Shown: piece after piece, positions 42,780 to 50,496 of the stretch
Layout of the letters: every line of letters starts with the position of its first letter
Position numbering within the stretch: position 1 is the stretch's first letter
NCBI GenBank assembly: GCA_937927975.1
Contig: CALEZT010000196.1
Span: 17,521-81,520 of the forward strand
Reading direction: 5' to 3'
DNA from: an uncultured Phycisphaerales bacterium
GTDB lineage: Bacteria > Planctomycetota > Phycisphaerae > Sedimentisphaerales > Anaerobacaceae
DNA: 64,000 nucleotides
The notes under the pieces: generated by a model
Database searches by the model: none
The model's input: the letters and a program-made list of their open reading frames with translations, nothing else
Told to the model about the DNA's origin: nothing
Translations under genes and position numbers: made by a program

Positions 42780-43184
42780 TCAGCTCCGACCCGTGGCATT
42801 GGGCTCCGCACCGGTCTTCGGGCTGCTATTGGGCTCCTGAACCTTCGGCGGCTGCGTGCTTCGCCGGCCGCTGACTCGTGCTCGAACCTGCTCGCTGAAT
42901 CGTGCTTTCTCCTCTTCGGTCGCATTCTCCATCTTCTCGATTATCTCGGCTCGCTGCGCTTTGACCTGGGCTCGGATCTCGGGCGTGTCTTTCGTCTGCC
43001 CGCCGCCGGGCGCAGGGTCCGTGCGAGCCGCCTTCGAAGCCGTGTCCGCGATGTTGGAGTCGGTCGCTGTGGAAAGCGGTGCGTTCCCCATGCGGGCCTG
43101 GTGGATCAGCAGGCCCACACCGTATGCGGCGATCAGCACCGCTGCAATCACTACTACCGTGACAATCGTGTTGGAGGATTTCAT
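42780..43184 (-). CDS. Small membrane protein of the T2SS operon, unknown
   Basis: 134 residues. One N-terminal helix (VTVVVIAAVLIAAYGVGLLI) is followed by a charged region containing the stretch IIEKMENATEEEKARFSEQV. Similar charged helices close the two GspC-like proteins encoded just upstream, so the three may share an interaction module. No catalytic motif is visible. It lies 40 bp from gspD and 25 bp from the second GspC-like gene, so it is within the T2SS operon, and probably a periplasmic accessory of the secretin. Confidence 0.65.
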   Translation of the reverse strand: MKSSNTIVTVVVIAAVLIAAYGVGLLIHQARMGNAPLSTATDSNIADTASKAARTDPAPGGGQTKDTPEIRAQVKAQRAEIIEKMENATEEEKARFSEQVRARVSGRRSTQPPKVQEPNSSPKTGAEPNATGRS

Positions 43185-43209
43185 CCGGAAAACCTTTCGT
43201 GTATGGAAA

Positions 43210-43893
43210 TCACTGCCCTCTTCTGCCAGGTTCTTGACGCATTTGCTGTCGGGCCTGCTGTCGCTCCTCCGGAGTCATGTTCTGGAATCGCAACCGCATC
43301 TTCTCTCGTTCCTCCTCGGACAACTGAGGACCGCCCCGCCCCGCCGGCGAGGGCCCGTTGCTCGCGTTGTTGGCGACGACCGGGCCCCTCCCCTCGGAGC
43401 CCCCTCGCGGGCGAGGAGACCCAGGGCCCTCCGACCCCTGCCCTCCGCCGACGGAACCGATGGGCGAGAAATCCTTCTCCTGGCCATCCCAGGCGATCTT
43501 CACCTTCGTCGGCTCGATGGCGACGATTCTCGCGTCGCCCACGCGGTCGCCCACCTTGCACCACTTGCCGTTGATCAAGGCCTCGTCGCCCAGAATTCCA
43601 ACCACTTCGCGGACGGGATGCTGCCGGGGGGGAGTTTTGACGAAGAGGTTCTTCTTCTTGAGTTCGTCGGCGGAGGCCCTCCCCGAGGCAAGCAACTTGC
43701 CCACATCGGCCGACGCTCCGGCGTGCGGGGCGCTGTCGCCGACCCTGGTCGCCATCAAGCGGACCTCGGACGATGCCGCCAGGAAGCCGGCCATCTTGAG
43801 GAACGTCAATGCGCCCAACAGAACGGCCGCCGCCGCCAGCGCCTTGGCGTAAGAAACAGGCTTGCCTTTGTTGAATTCATTCTTCATAATCAT
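43210..43893 (-). CDS. GspC-like inner-membrane protein, copy 2
   Basis: 227 residues. One N-terminal helix (ALAAAAVLLGALTFLKMAGF), then an HR-like beta domain: LKKKNLFVKTPPRQHPVREV, ILGDEALINGKWCKVGDRVG, IVAIEPTKVKIAWDGQEK. This matches the homology region of GspC/PilP, which links the inner-membrane platform to the secretin. The C-terminus, after a Gly/Pro-rich linker, ends in the charged helix LSEEEREKMRLRFQNMTPEE. It has clear sequence similarity to the neighbour at 43933, so the pair is a tandem duplication. There is no PDZ domain, as in short GspC variants. Confidence 0.75.
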   Translation of the reverse strand: MIMKNEFNKGKPVSYAKALAAAAVLLGALTFLKMAGFLAASSEVRLMATRVGDSAPHAGASADVGKLLASGRASADELKKKNLFVKTPPRQHPVREVVGILGDEALINGKWCKVGDRVGDARIVAIEPTKVKIAWDGQEKDFSPIGSVGGGQGSEGPGSPRPRGGSEGRGPVVANNASNGPSPAGRGGPQLSEEEREKMRLRFQNMTPEERQQARQQMRQEPGRRGQ

Positions 43894-43932
43894 GCGTCAT
43901 CACACAGACCCGCCCAGTCAGGGAAGGCTCGG

Positions 43933-44664
43933 TCACATGTGCTGCTCCATCTGATCCACGATTCGCTGCTTCTCGTCGTCGGACATTCTATTCCACTGTT
44001 CCTGGGCCTGGGCTTTTTCCTCCTTCGAGGCCGAGTTCCATTTCTCCATCAACACCCCCCTGAGCCGGGGCGACAACGTCACGCCCAGCCAGCCCAGCGG
44101 ATCGTCCTCTTCGACCGGCGGTGTCGTCGCGACCTTCGCCCCCTCGGCGGGCTTGACCTCGTCTTTCTTCGCGGAAGCAGGCGGTTCCTTCTTCGGTTCG
44201 GTCTTCGCAGCCGCGGGGGAAGGCGAGTCGGACGTGACCGCTCCGATAGGAGCGAGATTTGTCGTCTTGCCTTCCCATTCGACCTTCACATAGGTCGGGC
44301 GAATCTCGACGATCTTCGCATCGCCGACCTTGTCGCCGGCCTTGTACCACTTGCCCGCGACGAACGCCTCGTTCCCGAGGATTCCGTCAACCTGCTTGAT
44401 CGGATGCTCCTTCGGCGGTTCCTTGATGAACAGGTTTTTCCGCTTGATCGTGTCGGCTGTCGTCCTGGCCTGTGCGAGACATCCCTTCAAACTGTTCGGA
44501 TCATGTGCCGTCCTGGTCGCACGGGGCACTGCCTGCATCCGCCCCCGCTCGCCGCAGTAGGCCGCAACCTTCGCAAAGGCCGACGCGCCCAGCAAAACGG
44601 CGATCGCCGCCAGCAGAGGTGCGACCTGCTTGTTTCGGTATGTATCGGCTGTCTTCACTTGCAC
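43933..44664 (-). CDS. GspC-like inner-membrane protein, copy 1
   Basis: 243 residues from a GTG at 44664. A membrane helix (VAPLLAAIAVLLGASAFAKV) leads to an HR-like domain with the same motifs as copy 2: IKRKNLFIKEPPKEHPIKQV, ILGNEAFVAGKWYKAGDKVG, IVEIRPTYVKVEWEGKTTNL. The linker is Lys/Pro/Ala-rich, and the C-terminus is a charged helical repeat (WNSASKEEKAQAQEQWNRMS, then DDEKQRIVDQMEQHM). The two copies could serve different substrates or form a heteromer. It follows the GspM-like gene by 31 bp. Confidence 0.75.
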   Translation of the reverse strand: MQVKTADTYRNKQVAPLLAAIAVLLGASAFAKVAAYCGERGRMQAVPRATRTAHDPNSLKGCLAQARTTADTIKRKNLFIKEPPKEHPIKQVDGILGNEAFVAGKWYKAGDKVGDAKIVEIRPTYVKVEWEGKTTNLAPIGAVTSDSPSPAAAKTEPKKEPPASAKKDEVKPAEGAKVATTPPVEEDDPLGWLGVTLSPRLRGVLMEKWNSASKEEKAQAQEQWNRMSDDEKQRIVDQMEQHM

Positions 44665-44695
44665 GCCCCAATGAATCCGCTTTTCCCCGTTCCGC

Positions 44696-45232
44696 TCACT
44701 TGACGAACGTGCTGAACGTCAGATCGATCTCGATTTCCTTGTCCTTCCTTTTCTCCGGCGGCTCCTTCGTGTCACACTGGAACCTCAGTTCCTCCACCGC
44801 GACCAGGTACGGGTTCTCCTTCAGATTCGCCAGGAAATCGAGCAACTGGTCGAGCTTGCACTTGCCCTTGCACTTGATCTTGAGCACCCGATACGGAACG
44901 CCACGGGGCTTTCTCACAGGCAGGAACTGCAAAGGCTCCGTGTTGATGCCCGCCTTCTTGAACTGCTCGTGCAGCTTGTCGCGGAACAGAAACTTCTGCT
45001 TGTCCTCGACCTGAGGCGCCTCGAACACCGGCACCATCGTCGCCAAAGCCGCCTGGCGGTTGCTGTCGGTCTCCACTTCCCCGAGCTTGTGCTTGGCCGC
45101 TGCCAAGGTCGCCCTCGCCTGGCTCCAGCGGTCATAGCCCTTGGACCCATAGGTGAAGACGAAGATCAGCACCGCCGACAACGCCCCGATCAGGAGCATG
45201 CGTTTCTCGCGTGTATTCAGTCCTCTTGCCAT
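44696..45232 (-). CDS. GspM/PilO-like assembly-platform protein
   Basis: 178 residues from the ATG at 45232 (MARGLNTREKRMLLIGALSA). A single membrane helix (MLLIGALSAVLIFVFTYGSK) is followed by a coiled coil (ATLAAAKHKLGEVETDSNRQ) and a ferredoxin-like domain (LKIKCKGKCKLDQLLDFLAN, LVAVEELRFQCDTKEPPEKR). This is the layout of PilO and GspM, which pair with GspL on the inner membrane. It is 43 bp after the GspL-like gene. Family assignment is from architecture plus position. Confidence 0.8.
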   Translation of the reverse strand: MARGLNTREKRMLLIGALSAVLIFVFTYGSKGYDRWSQARATLAAAKHKLGEVETDSNRQAALATMVPVFEAPQVEDKQKFLFRDKLHEQFKKAGINTEPLQFLPVRKPRGVPYRVLKIKCKGKCKLDQLLDFLANLKENPYLVAVEELRFQCDTKEPPEKRKDKEIEIDLTFSTFVK

Positions 45233-45275
45233 CTGACTTCCGAATCCTCCGTTGCCGGTTGCCCCGCGACGCACA

Positions 45276-46724
45276 TCATAGCGCCGATTCCTTTTTCGTG
45301 AATTCCCGGTAATGAAACGCGATTGTGAATTTGATCTTCTTGGTCTTGGAATCCGGCGTGGCGTTCATGATTTCCGCGTTCTTCAATTCCTTGTGCTCGC
45401 GGAGGTTCGCCTGGAACTTCCACATCTGCTCACTGTTGTCCGCCTGTCCGGTGACCGTCACCGTCTGGCCCTTCTTGAAATGCAGCGTGTCAAGCACGAT
45501 CCCGTCGTTTTGGCCTGCGTTGACCAGGGTCAGCAGCTCAAGCATATCCGGCCGGTGGCGCGCCACGGTTCGGATCAGCGACTGCTGCTGGAGGGACGCC
45601 TGGAATGCAGGCTGCTGGACCATCGCGTCCCACCGTTTGGCGCTGGCGACATCGGTGAAATAGACCGTCGCGAGCAAGGCCGCGAGCATCACCCCCGCCG
45701 CAACGCCCGCCAAAGCCACCGACCGCCAGGCCGAAGCGGCCTTCTCCTGCTCCTGTTCCTGAAGCACGCGGTCGAACAGGTTCAGCGCACCCGGCGTTTT
45801 GTCCAACGCGATCAGCGCCAGGCCCAGCGGGGTGCGATACTCGTAAATCTCTTTGACTCCAAAGCCGGCCGGAAGCCTGAGACCCGCGAGATTCGGAACG
45901 CTCGTCTGGGCCGGGACCCCCGTCGCATTCAACCGCTCCGTCACCCGTTGCAGCGTCTCGCTGCCGTCGCAGAGAACGAACACTGGCCAGGGACCCGAGC
46001 CGTCCCACCCGAACGACGCCAACAGAATCCGCAAATCGTGCGAGAACCGGTCCAGGATGCCGTCCGCGGCCTCCGAGGGCATCGAGAACGCCGCCATGCC
46101 CATGTCCAGGACGCCCACACGCGTGATCAGACCGTTCTGCACCAGGCACACCTGCGTGTTCTCGGCGCCGATGCTGATCAGCGCCGCCTGCGGGACGGTA
46201 TCGGAAAAGAGGCTCTGCCAGGCCCGTCCCGTCCCTTCGCACGACAGCAGGATGCCCCGAGGCCGAAAGTCCTTTACGCCGGCGACGAACCTGTGAAGAT
46301 GCTCCTTGCGGGCCGCGGCGATCGTGATGTCCACGTTGCCGTTGTTGGTGGAGCCGGCGCGCCAGGCGACCTCGATCTGGTCCGGCGGCAGCGGCAGCAG
46401 TGATTCGGCCTGCATCTTCACAATGGCCTCGATCTCATGGTCGTCGACGACCGGGGCGCTGACTCGGTAGAACGCCACACCGGTCGAGTCGAGACCGACC
46501 ACCGCCGGGGAGTGCCGTTTGGCGGTCTTGTCCCGCCCGTCCGCGTTCGATGCGACGCCGCACTCGACCGCAAAGCCGCTCCAGGTCTGTTTCTCGACCG
46601 GAACGCTCTTGCTCCACAACACCTCGACCTGGCGGTCCTGTCGGCGTACCTCGACCGCCTTGAACCGGGCGTCTTCCCTCGCCACGGCGATCACCGAATG
46701 CGGCGTTCTTTCGCCTTTGCTCAT
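45276..46724 (-). CDS. gspL: GspL-like protein (PilM-type actin fold fused to a PilN-type domain)
   Basis: 482 residues from the ATG at 46724, two bases after the gspK stop. The cytoplasmic half resembles PilM: AVVGLDSTGVAFYRVSAPVV, VKMQAESLLPLPPDQIEVAW, ALISIGAENTQVCLVQNGLI. Then one membrane helix (VALAGVAAGVMLAALLATVY) and a periplasmic PilN-like domain (LHFKKGQTVTVTGQADNSEQ). GspL is organised the same way and binds GspE in the cytoplasm. In many planctomycetes PilM and PilN are fused like this. Confidence 0.88.
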   Translation of the reverse strand: MSKGERTPHSVIAVAREDARFKAVEVRRQDRQVEVLWSKSVPVEKQTWSGFAVECGVASNADGRDKTAKRHSPAVVGLDSTGVAFYRVSAPVVDDHEIEAIVKMQAESLLPLPPDQIEVAWRAGSTNNGNVDITIAAARKEHLHRFVAGVKDFRPRGILLSCEGTGRAWQSLFSDTVPQAALISIGAENTQVCLVQNGLITRVGVLDMGMAAFSMPSEAADGILDRFSHDLRILLASFGWDGSGPWPVFVLCDGSETLQRVTERLNATGVPAQTSVPNLAGLRLPAGFGVKEIYEYRTPLGLALIALDKTPGALNLFDRVLQEQEQEKAASAWRSVALAGVAAGVMLAALLATVYFTDVASAKRWDAMVQQPAFQASLQQQSLIRTVARHRPDMLELLTLVNAGQNDGIVLDTLHFKKGQTVTVTGQADNSEQMWKFQANLREHKELKNAEIMNATPDSKTKKIKFTIAFHYREFTKKESAL

Positions 46725-46726
46725 CG

Positions 46727-48088
46727 CTAATTTGCTCCCTGATGCCAGTATAGGATCGTGCATGGCGACGTGCTGCGATCGACCACGCACTCTATTCGAA
46801 AAGTCGCTCCGGTGACGTCCGCCGTGGCGAGGCCCCGAATCGTGAACACGTCCGAGCGAACGGTGACCAGCTCGACGATGCTCTTGAACCGTTCGACCGT
46901 CACGGACGATTGGTTGAGCAGTTCCGCGACGCTCGTGAATCCGTAGGGCAGTCCGGCGCGATCCGCGACGATGGATCGCGCGATCTGCTCGGCCTGATCG
47001 TCCCGGCCGAAGAGCGTCAGGAGGACTTCCACCGGCGCGGTGTTGATGTTGACCCTGCCGGGTATTTTCTTCTCTCCTGTGATCGTGATCCGGTCGGCGA
47101 TCTGGCTGAAAGTCTGCATGTCCATCGGCGCCGCCTGGTTCGAGTTGCCGCCGGAATTCTCCGAGGGAGCCTTGGGGCTGCGGTCATTGACCAGGTCTGC
47201 GATGCTTTGAAAGCCTCCCCCGCGATTGTCCACGATCCACCGGGCCTGCGAAGCCGTGAGGCTCAGTCCGTCCTGAAGCTGCTGCTGATTCGCCTGGTTG
47301 ATGTTGATCCGATCGTTGCCCTCGGCATCGACATTCCGCTCGTACGAATAGCACGTCAGATAGGCGATCCAACCCTGATCGAGATAGTCGTCCCCGTCGT
47401 CGGGAGGCGGACTGAGGTCGCCATCCCGTTCGTTGGCGTCGAGCAGGCCGTTGCAGTTGATGTCCTCTCCATACAGCTTCTCCTCAGTAACGCCTTTGAC
47501 CTGCAACAGCTCCCGCACAGTCTTGAACGGGCCGTTGCGAATCTTGTACGGAATGGGCAGGTTCTCGTAATAGCCCGCCTCGGCTCCGAGGGGCTGAGGA
47601 TCGTCGTCCTGGTCCCGCCAGTCCACGATCGCGTCGGCGATGTCCTGCTCCATGTACGGCAAGGCCATGAGCTGATCTTTCGTCGCCACGTTGATGTTCA
47701 GCTTGCCCGCCTCGTCGGATACGCGGACGCTGTACCGACACCGCTCCAGAACGACATCGTTGAAGTCCTCGTCGTTGTCGCTCCACAAATCCATCAGGCA
47801 GTCGCTGTCCTTGGGGTCCTCGTTGAGAATCCCGATCGCGTGCTCCATGCCAGCGCGACAGGCCCATTTGCATCGGACTTCGTCGGTGGTCGCCATGGCC
47901 ATCTTCATGTTCAGCCGGCTGGTCTGTCCGACCACTGCGACAAGAGCGGTCATCACCGCCAGCATCCAGAGGACCGCGACCAGGATCAGTCCGCTTCGTT
48001 CCGCCCGGCTGGACCCCTGGCGGGATGCACGACACGACATGCAAGCCGTCTTGGCATCGAACCTGCTGTTGTCCCGTGGCGTTCTCAT
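46727..48088 (-). CDS. gspK: GspK minor pseudopilin
   Basis: 453 residues. The prepilin helix is RSGLILVAVLWMLAVMTALV, with a leader ending at AERSG. After it come two HhH-like segments seen in GspK: LNINVATKDQLMALPYMEQD and KLYGEDINCNGLLDANERDG, the latter giving a calcium-binding-like DxNxxG loop. The saposin-like part is VNINTAPVEVLLTLFGRDDQ. It caps the tip of the pseudopilus with GspI and GspJ. Its start overlaps the gspJ stop by four bases. The long length is normal for GspK. Confidence 0.92.
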   Translation of the reverse strand: MRTPRDNSRFDAKTACMSCRASRQGSSRAERSGLILVAVLWMLAVMTALVAVVGQTSRLNMKMAMATTDEVRCKWACRAGMEHAIGILNEDPKDSDCLMDLWSDNDEDFNDVVLERCRYSVRVSDEAGKLNINVATKDQLMALPYMEQDIADAIVDWRDQDDDPQPLGAEAGYYENLPIPYKIRNGPFKTVRELLQVKGVTEEKLYGEDINCNGLLDANERDGDLSPPPDDGDDYLDQGWIAYLTCYSYERNVDAEGNDRININQANQQQLQDGLSLTASQARWIVDNRGGGFQSIADLVNDRSPKAPSENSGGNSNQAAPMDMQTFSQIADRITITGEKKIPGRVNINTAPVEVLLTLFGRDDQAEQIARSIVADRAGLPYGFTSVAELLNQSSVTVERFKSIVELVTVRSDVFTIRGLATADVTGATFRIECVVDRSTSPCTILYWHQGAN

Positions 48089-48909
48089 CGTGACCGACCC
48101 TGGCGTCCCTGATTCCCTTGATTTCCCTGACTTCCCTGGTTGCTCTGGTCCCCTGGATTCGGATTCCCTTGATTACCCGATTGCTGAGATCCGGATGGCT
48201 GCCCCCCCTCGACGGCTCCCTCCTGCGGCAGGTTCGTTCCCGCGACCTCGGCCATCCGTGGGAACGCCACGGTGAAGACCTCCAGCACCGGATCGCCCTT
48301 CTCAGGCGGAACCGTCCCCAAGGTGACCTCGATCAGCTTCGGCAGCATCCGCATCTCTTCGGTCCATTCGCCCCGCCATTCCTGACCATCATAGAAACGC
48401 ATGTAGAAGATGCCGATGTTCCCGCTGATCGGCGTCAGGACGCCGCGAGGCGGTCGCTCCTTGTCCGGGTTGGGCCAGAGCCGACGAAAGAGCACCGTGG
48501 GCTCTTCCGAGGTTCCCCCGGAGAGCGAACCCAAATCCTGTTCCTGGCGAGTGCCCAGGAAGTACTCCACTTCGTAGACATCGCCCTCGGGCTGGTCGGT
48601 CCGGGCCTTCGCGCGTCCCACCGTGTGGAACGTCAGGAACGGCGGTCCGGGACTGTCCGCCCCCTGCGAAACGCCCAGCAACTTCATGTTCTCGGGGTTC
48701 GGATCCCTGTAGAGATTGGCCAGATCCTGCGCGATCATCCGGGCCGCGAACCGGATTTCACCGTCGATCTCGCTGACACGGCTGACCGTTTGCGCCGTGT
48801 TCGAGACAGCGTTCATCGCCGCCACTGCGACAATCGCAATGAAGCCGCTGAGGGTCGATGCCACCAGGACCTCCGCGAGGGTGAATCCGTTGTGCCGCTG
48901 GCGTATCAT
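48085..48909 (-). CDS. gspJ: GspJ minor pseudopilin with Gln/Gly/Asn-rich tail
   Basis: 274 residues. A short leader ends at RQRHNG, and the prepilin helix is FTLAEVLVASTLSGFIAIVA, with Phe+1 and Glu+5 (GFTLAE). The globular part contains IRFAARMIAQDLANLYRDPN and VEVTLGTVPPEK-type strands. From about residue 235 the protein is low complexity (GSQQSGNQGNPNPGDQSNQG), coded by an imperfect 9-bp tandem repeat. Minor pseudopilins do not usually have this tail. The start overlaps the gspI stop and the stop overlaps gspK (ATGA at both ends). Confidence 0.9.
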   Translation of the reverse strand: MIRQRHNGFTLAEVLVASTLSGFIAIVAVAAMNAVSNTAQTVSRVSEIDGEIRFAARMIAQDLANLYRDPNPENMKLLGVSQGADSPGPPFLTFHTVGRAKARTDQPEGDVYEVEYFLGTRQEQDLGSLSGGTSEEPTVLFRRLWPNPDKERPPRGVLTPISGNIGIFYMRFYDGQEWRGEWTEEMRMLPKLIEVTLGTVPPEKGDPVLEVFTVAFPRMAEVAGTNLPQEGAVEGGQPSGSQQSGNQGNPNPGDQSNQGSQGNQGNQGRQGRSR

Positions 48910-49331
48910 TGGCTTTGTGACTCCTGGGTGATGGTCTCGCTGGCCAGCGACGCGCCGTTGAGCATCGTCTGGACCACGACGCTGTACGGTCGTTTGCCTT
49001 CCTGCCAGGTCACCGCGATTTTCACCGCGTACACATTGTCGGTCCCGGCGTACTGCGCGCTCACCGCCCAGTGGTATCCCGGCTCGAACCGCTCGTCCAC
49101 ACCTTCCATCTGGCCGGCCTCAATGAACTGGTCGATCCCGATCTGATCGATCAGGGTCAACTGCTGGTCAAGAATCGAAGCCGCACGCTCGTAGTGCCGG
49201 TTCAGACGGGTGCTGGTCAGGGCGTTCGTGCTAATCGTGCTCAGGGCCAGCACGGCCGCCGAAAGGATCATGCTGGCCGCCAGAATTTCGACCAGGTTGA
49301 AACCTCGTTGTCTCGCCATCGCCGTCATCAT
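48906..49331 (-). CDS. gspI: GspI minor pseudopilin
   Basis: 141 residues from the ATG at 49331, which overlaps the gspH stop (ATGA). The leader is MMTAMARQRG and the prepilin helix FNLVEILAASMILSAAVLAL, with Phe+1 and Glu+5. The rest is a short pilin-like domain (VYAVKIAVTWQEGKRPYSVV). A longer in-frame reading continues upstream to 49973 but only crosses gspH in a different frame. It pairs with GspJ and GspK at the pseudopilus tip. Confidence 0.88.
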   Translation of the reverse strand: MMTAMARQRGFNLVEILAASMILSAAVLALSTISTNALTSTRLNRHYERAASILDQQLTLIDQIGIDQFIEAGQMEGVDERFEPGYHWAVSAQYAGTDNVYAVKIAVTWQEGKRPYSVVVQTMLNGASLASETITQESQSQ

Positions 49332-49942
49332 CGCACCAGCGCCCCGTCTCCTTCCTCCGCGTCCAGATCGACGCTCCCGGTTCTGACTTCCGCGATCGGC
49401 CCGGCGTGGAGACTCGCTTTGCCCGTCGCAGCGACGATCGCAATCGAGTAGTGGGTCTTGCCGTCCCCGATCTGGACGATGACGGACTCCGCCGCGCCAC
49501 TGGGATAGAACAGGATTCGACTCTCCAAGCCCATGTCCTCCGACGCGTTTTGGCCGTAGGCCAGCGATCGCACATCCTCGAACTTCACGTCGCCCTCGAA
49601 CTTCACCGGCTTGCAGAAGTAGTCCCGGACTACGACCTTCTGCGACTGGCCCGTGGAGGGATCCGTCTCCACGGTCGTCAGAAAGAAACCCTGGTTGTTC
49701 GGATCGAGCAGCAACTCGTACGGACGCTGCCGTTCGATGGCCACGATCCTCGCATACCGGGCCATCAGAAGGAATTGTCGGGCCGACTTCTCCACGAGCA
49801 GCTTCCGGTATGAGTTCACGCCGTATCCGCCCCCGAGGCCGCCGATCATGGCGATGATCGCGACCACGAGCAGAATCTCCGTAAGGGTGAACCCCTGAAC
49901 GGATTTTTGATTTGTGACTTGTGATTTGTGATTTGGGGACAC
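49328..49942 (-). CDS. gspH: GspH/FimT-type pseudopilin, leader encoded by repeat DNA
   Basis: 204 residues from a GTG at 49942, four bases after GGAG; no other start precedes the prepilin helix. The leader (MSPNHKSQVTNQKSVQG) is a translation of short AT-rich repeats and ends in the correct Gly-1. The helix FTLTEILLVVAIIAMIGGLG has Phe+1 and Glu+5. The globular part (KSARQFLLMARYARIVAIER, FFLTTVETDPSTGQSQ, SRILFYPSGAAESVIVQI) is a GspH/FimT fold. It precedes gspI with ATGA overlap. The start codon and ribosome-binding site fall in the loop of an inverted repeat (49902-49985). Confidence 0.88.
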   Translation of the reverse strand: MSPNHKSQVTNQKSVQGFTLTEILLVVAIIAMIGGLGGGYGVNSYRKLLVEKSARQFLLMARYARIVAIERQRPYELLLDPNNQGFFLTTVETDPSTGQSQKVVVRDYFCKPVKFEGDVKFEDVRSLAYGQNASEDMGLESRILFYPSGAAESVIVQIGDGKTHYSIAIVAATGKASLHAGPIAEVRTGSVDLDAEEGDGALVR

Positions 49943-49985
49943 GATCTCCGGCTCTTTTCAAATCAACAATCAACCATCAAAAATC
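49902..49985. repeat. Inverted AT-rich repeat enclosing the gspH start
   Basis: Left arm 49902-49935 and right arm 49959-49985 are inverted copies of an AATCA-type repeat (GATTTTTGAT against ATCAAAAATC). The 23-base centre holds the GGAG site and the GTG start of gspH on the minus strand. The arms are AT-rich in a GC-rich operon and sit between gspG and gspH. Confidence 0.6.
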
Positions 49986-49996
49986 GAACTTGGGCG

Positions 49997-50428
49997 TCAG
50001 TCGTTCACGATGTCCGCGTTGTCGCCTTCGCCGCCTTCCTGGCCGTCGGCGCCGAGACAGATGAGGTCATAGCTTCCAACGTTGACCTGTCCTTCGGAGA
50101 GGTACTGATACTCGTTGCCCCAGGGGTCCAGGATCTGGCTCTTCTTCAGATAGGGGCCCGCCCACTTCTCCTCCAGGTCCGGCGGGGCCACCAGCAGGGC
50201 TTCGAGCCCGCCTTCCGCTTCGTCCGGCAGGCGTCCACAATCGTACTGGAACCTCGCCAGGGAATCCTCGATGATCGCCATCTTCGCGCGGGCGATGTCT
50301 CCTTTGGTCTTGCCCATCCCGCGAAACACGCGGGGCACCAGCATGGCCGCCAGCATCGTGATGATTCCGACCACGACGAGCAGTTCGACCAGCGTAAAGC
50401 CCCTCTTTCGGCTTCTCATACGTCTCAT
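49997..50428 (-). CDS. gspG: GspG major pseudopilin
   Basis: 143 residues from the ATG at 50428 (MRRMRSRKRGFTLVELLVVV), with AAGG upstream. The helix is GFTLVELLVVVGIITMLAAM, followed by LVPRVFRGMGKTKGDIARAK. The C-terminal loop has DPWGNEYQYLSEGQVNVGSY and YDLICLGADGQEGGEGDNAD, the conserved GspG calcium-binding Asp-rich end. It forms the pseudopilus shaft. It is 68 bp downstream of gspF. A TTG-type upstream start at 50497 is possible but would give an overlong leader. Confidence 0.93.
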   Translation of the reverse strand: MRRMRSRKRGFTLVELLVVVGIITMLAAMLVPRVFRGMGKTKGDIARAKMAIIEDSLARFQYDCGRLPDEAEGGLEALLVAPPDLEEKWAGPYLKKSQILDPWGNEYQYLSEGQVNVGSYDLICLGADGQEGGEGDNADIVND

Positions 50429-50496
50429 CCAAGCACCTTTCGTATTGACCACACTGACTTCAGTCTTCCCGTGTTTCTGCAACACCGCCTGCCCCA

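Noticed and set aside
48906..49973. 355-residue reading that would fuse gspI to an upstream extension
   Set aside because: The extension crosses gspH out of frame; GspI starts at 49331 with a proper prepilin leader.
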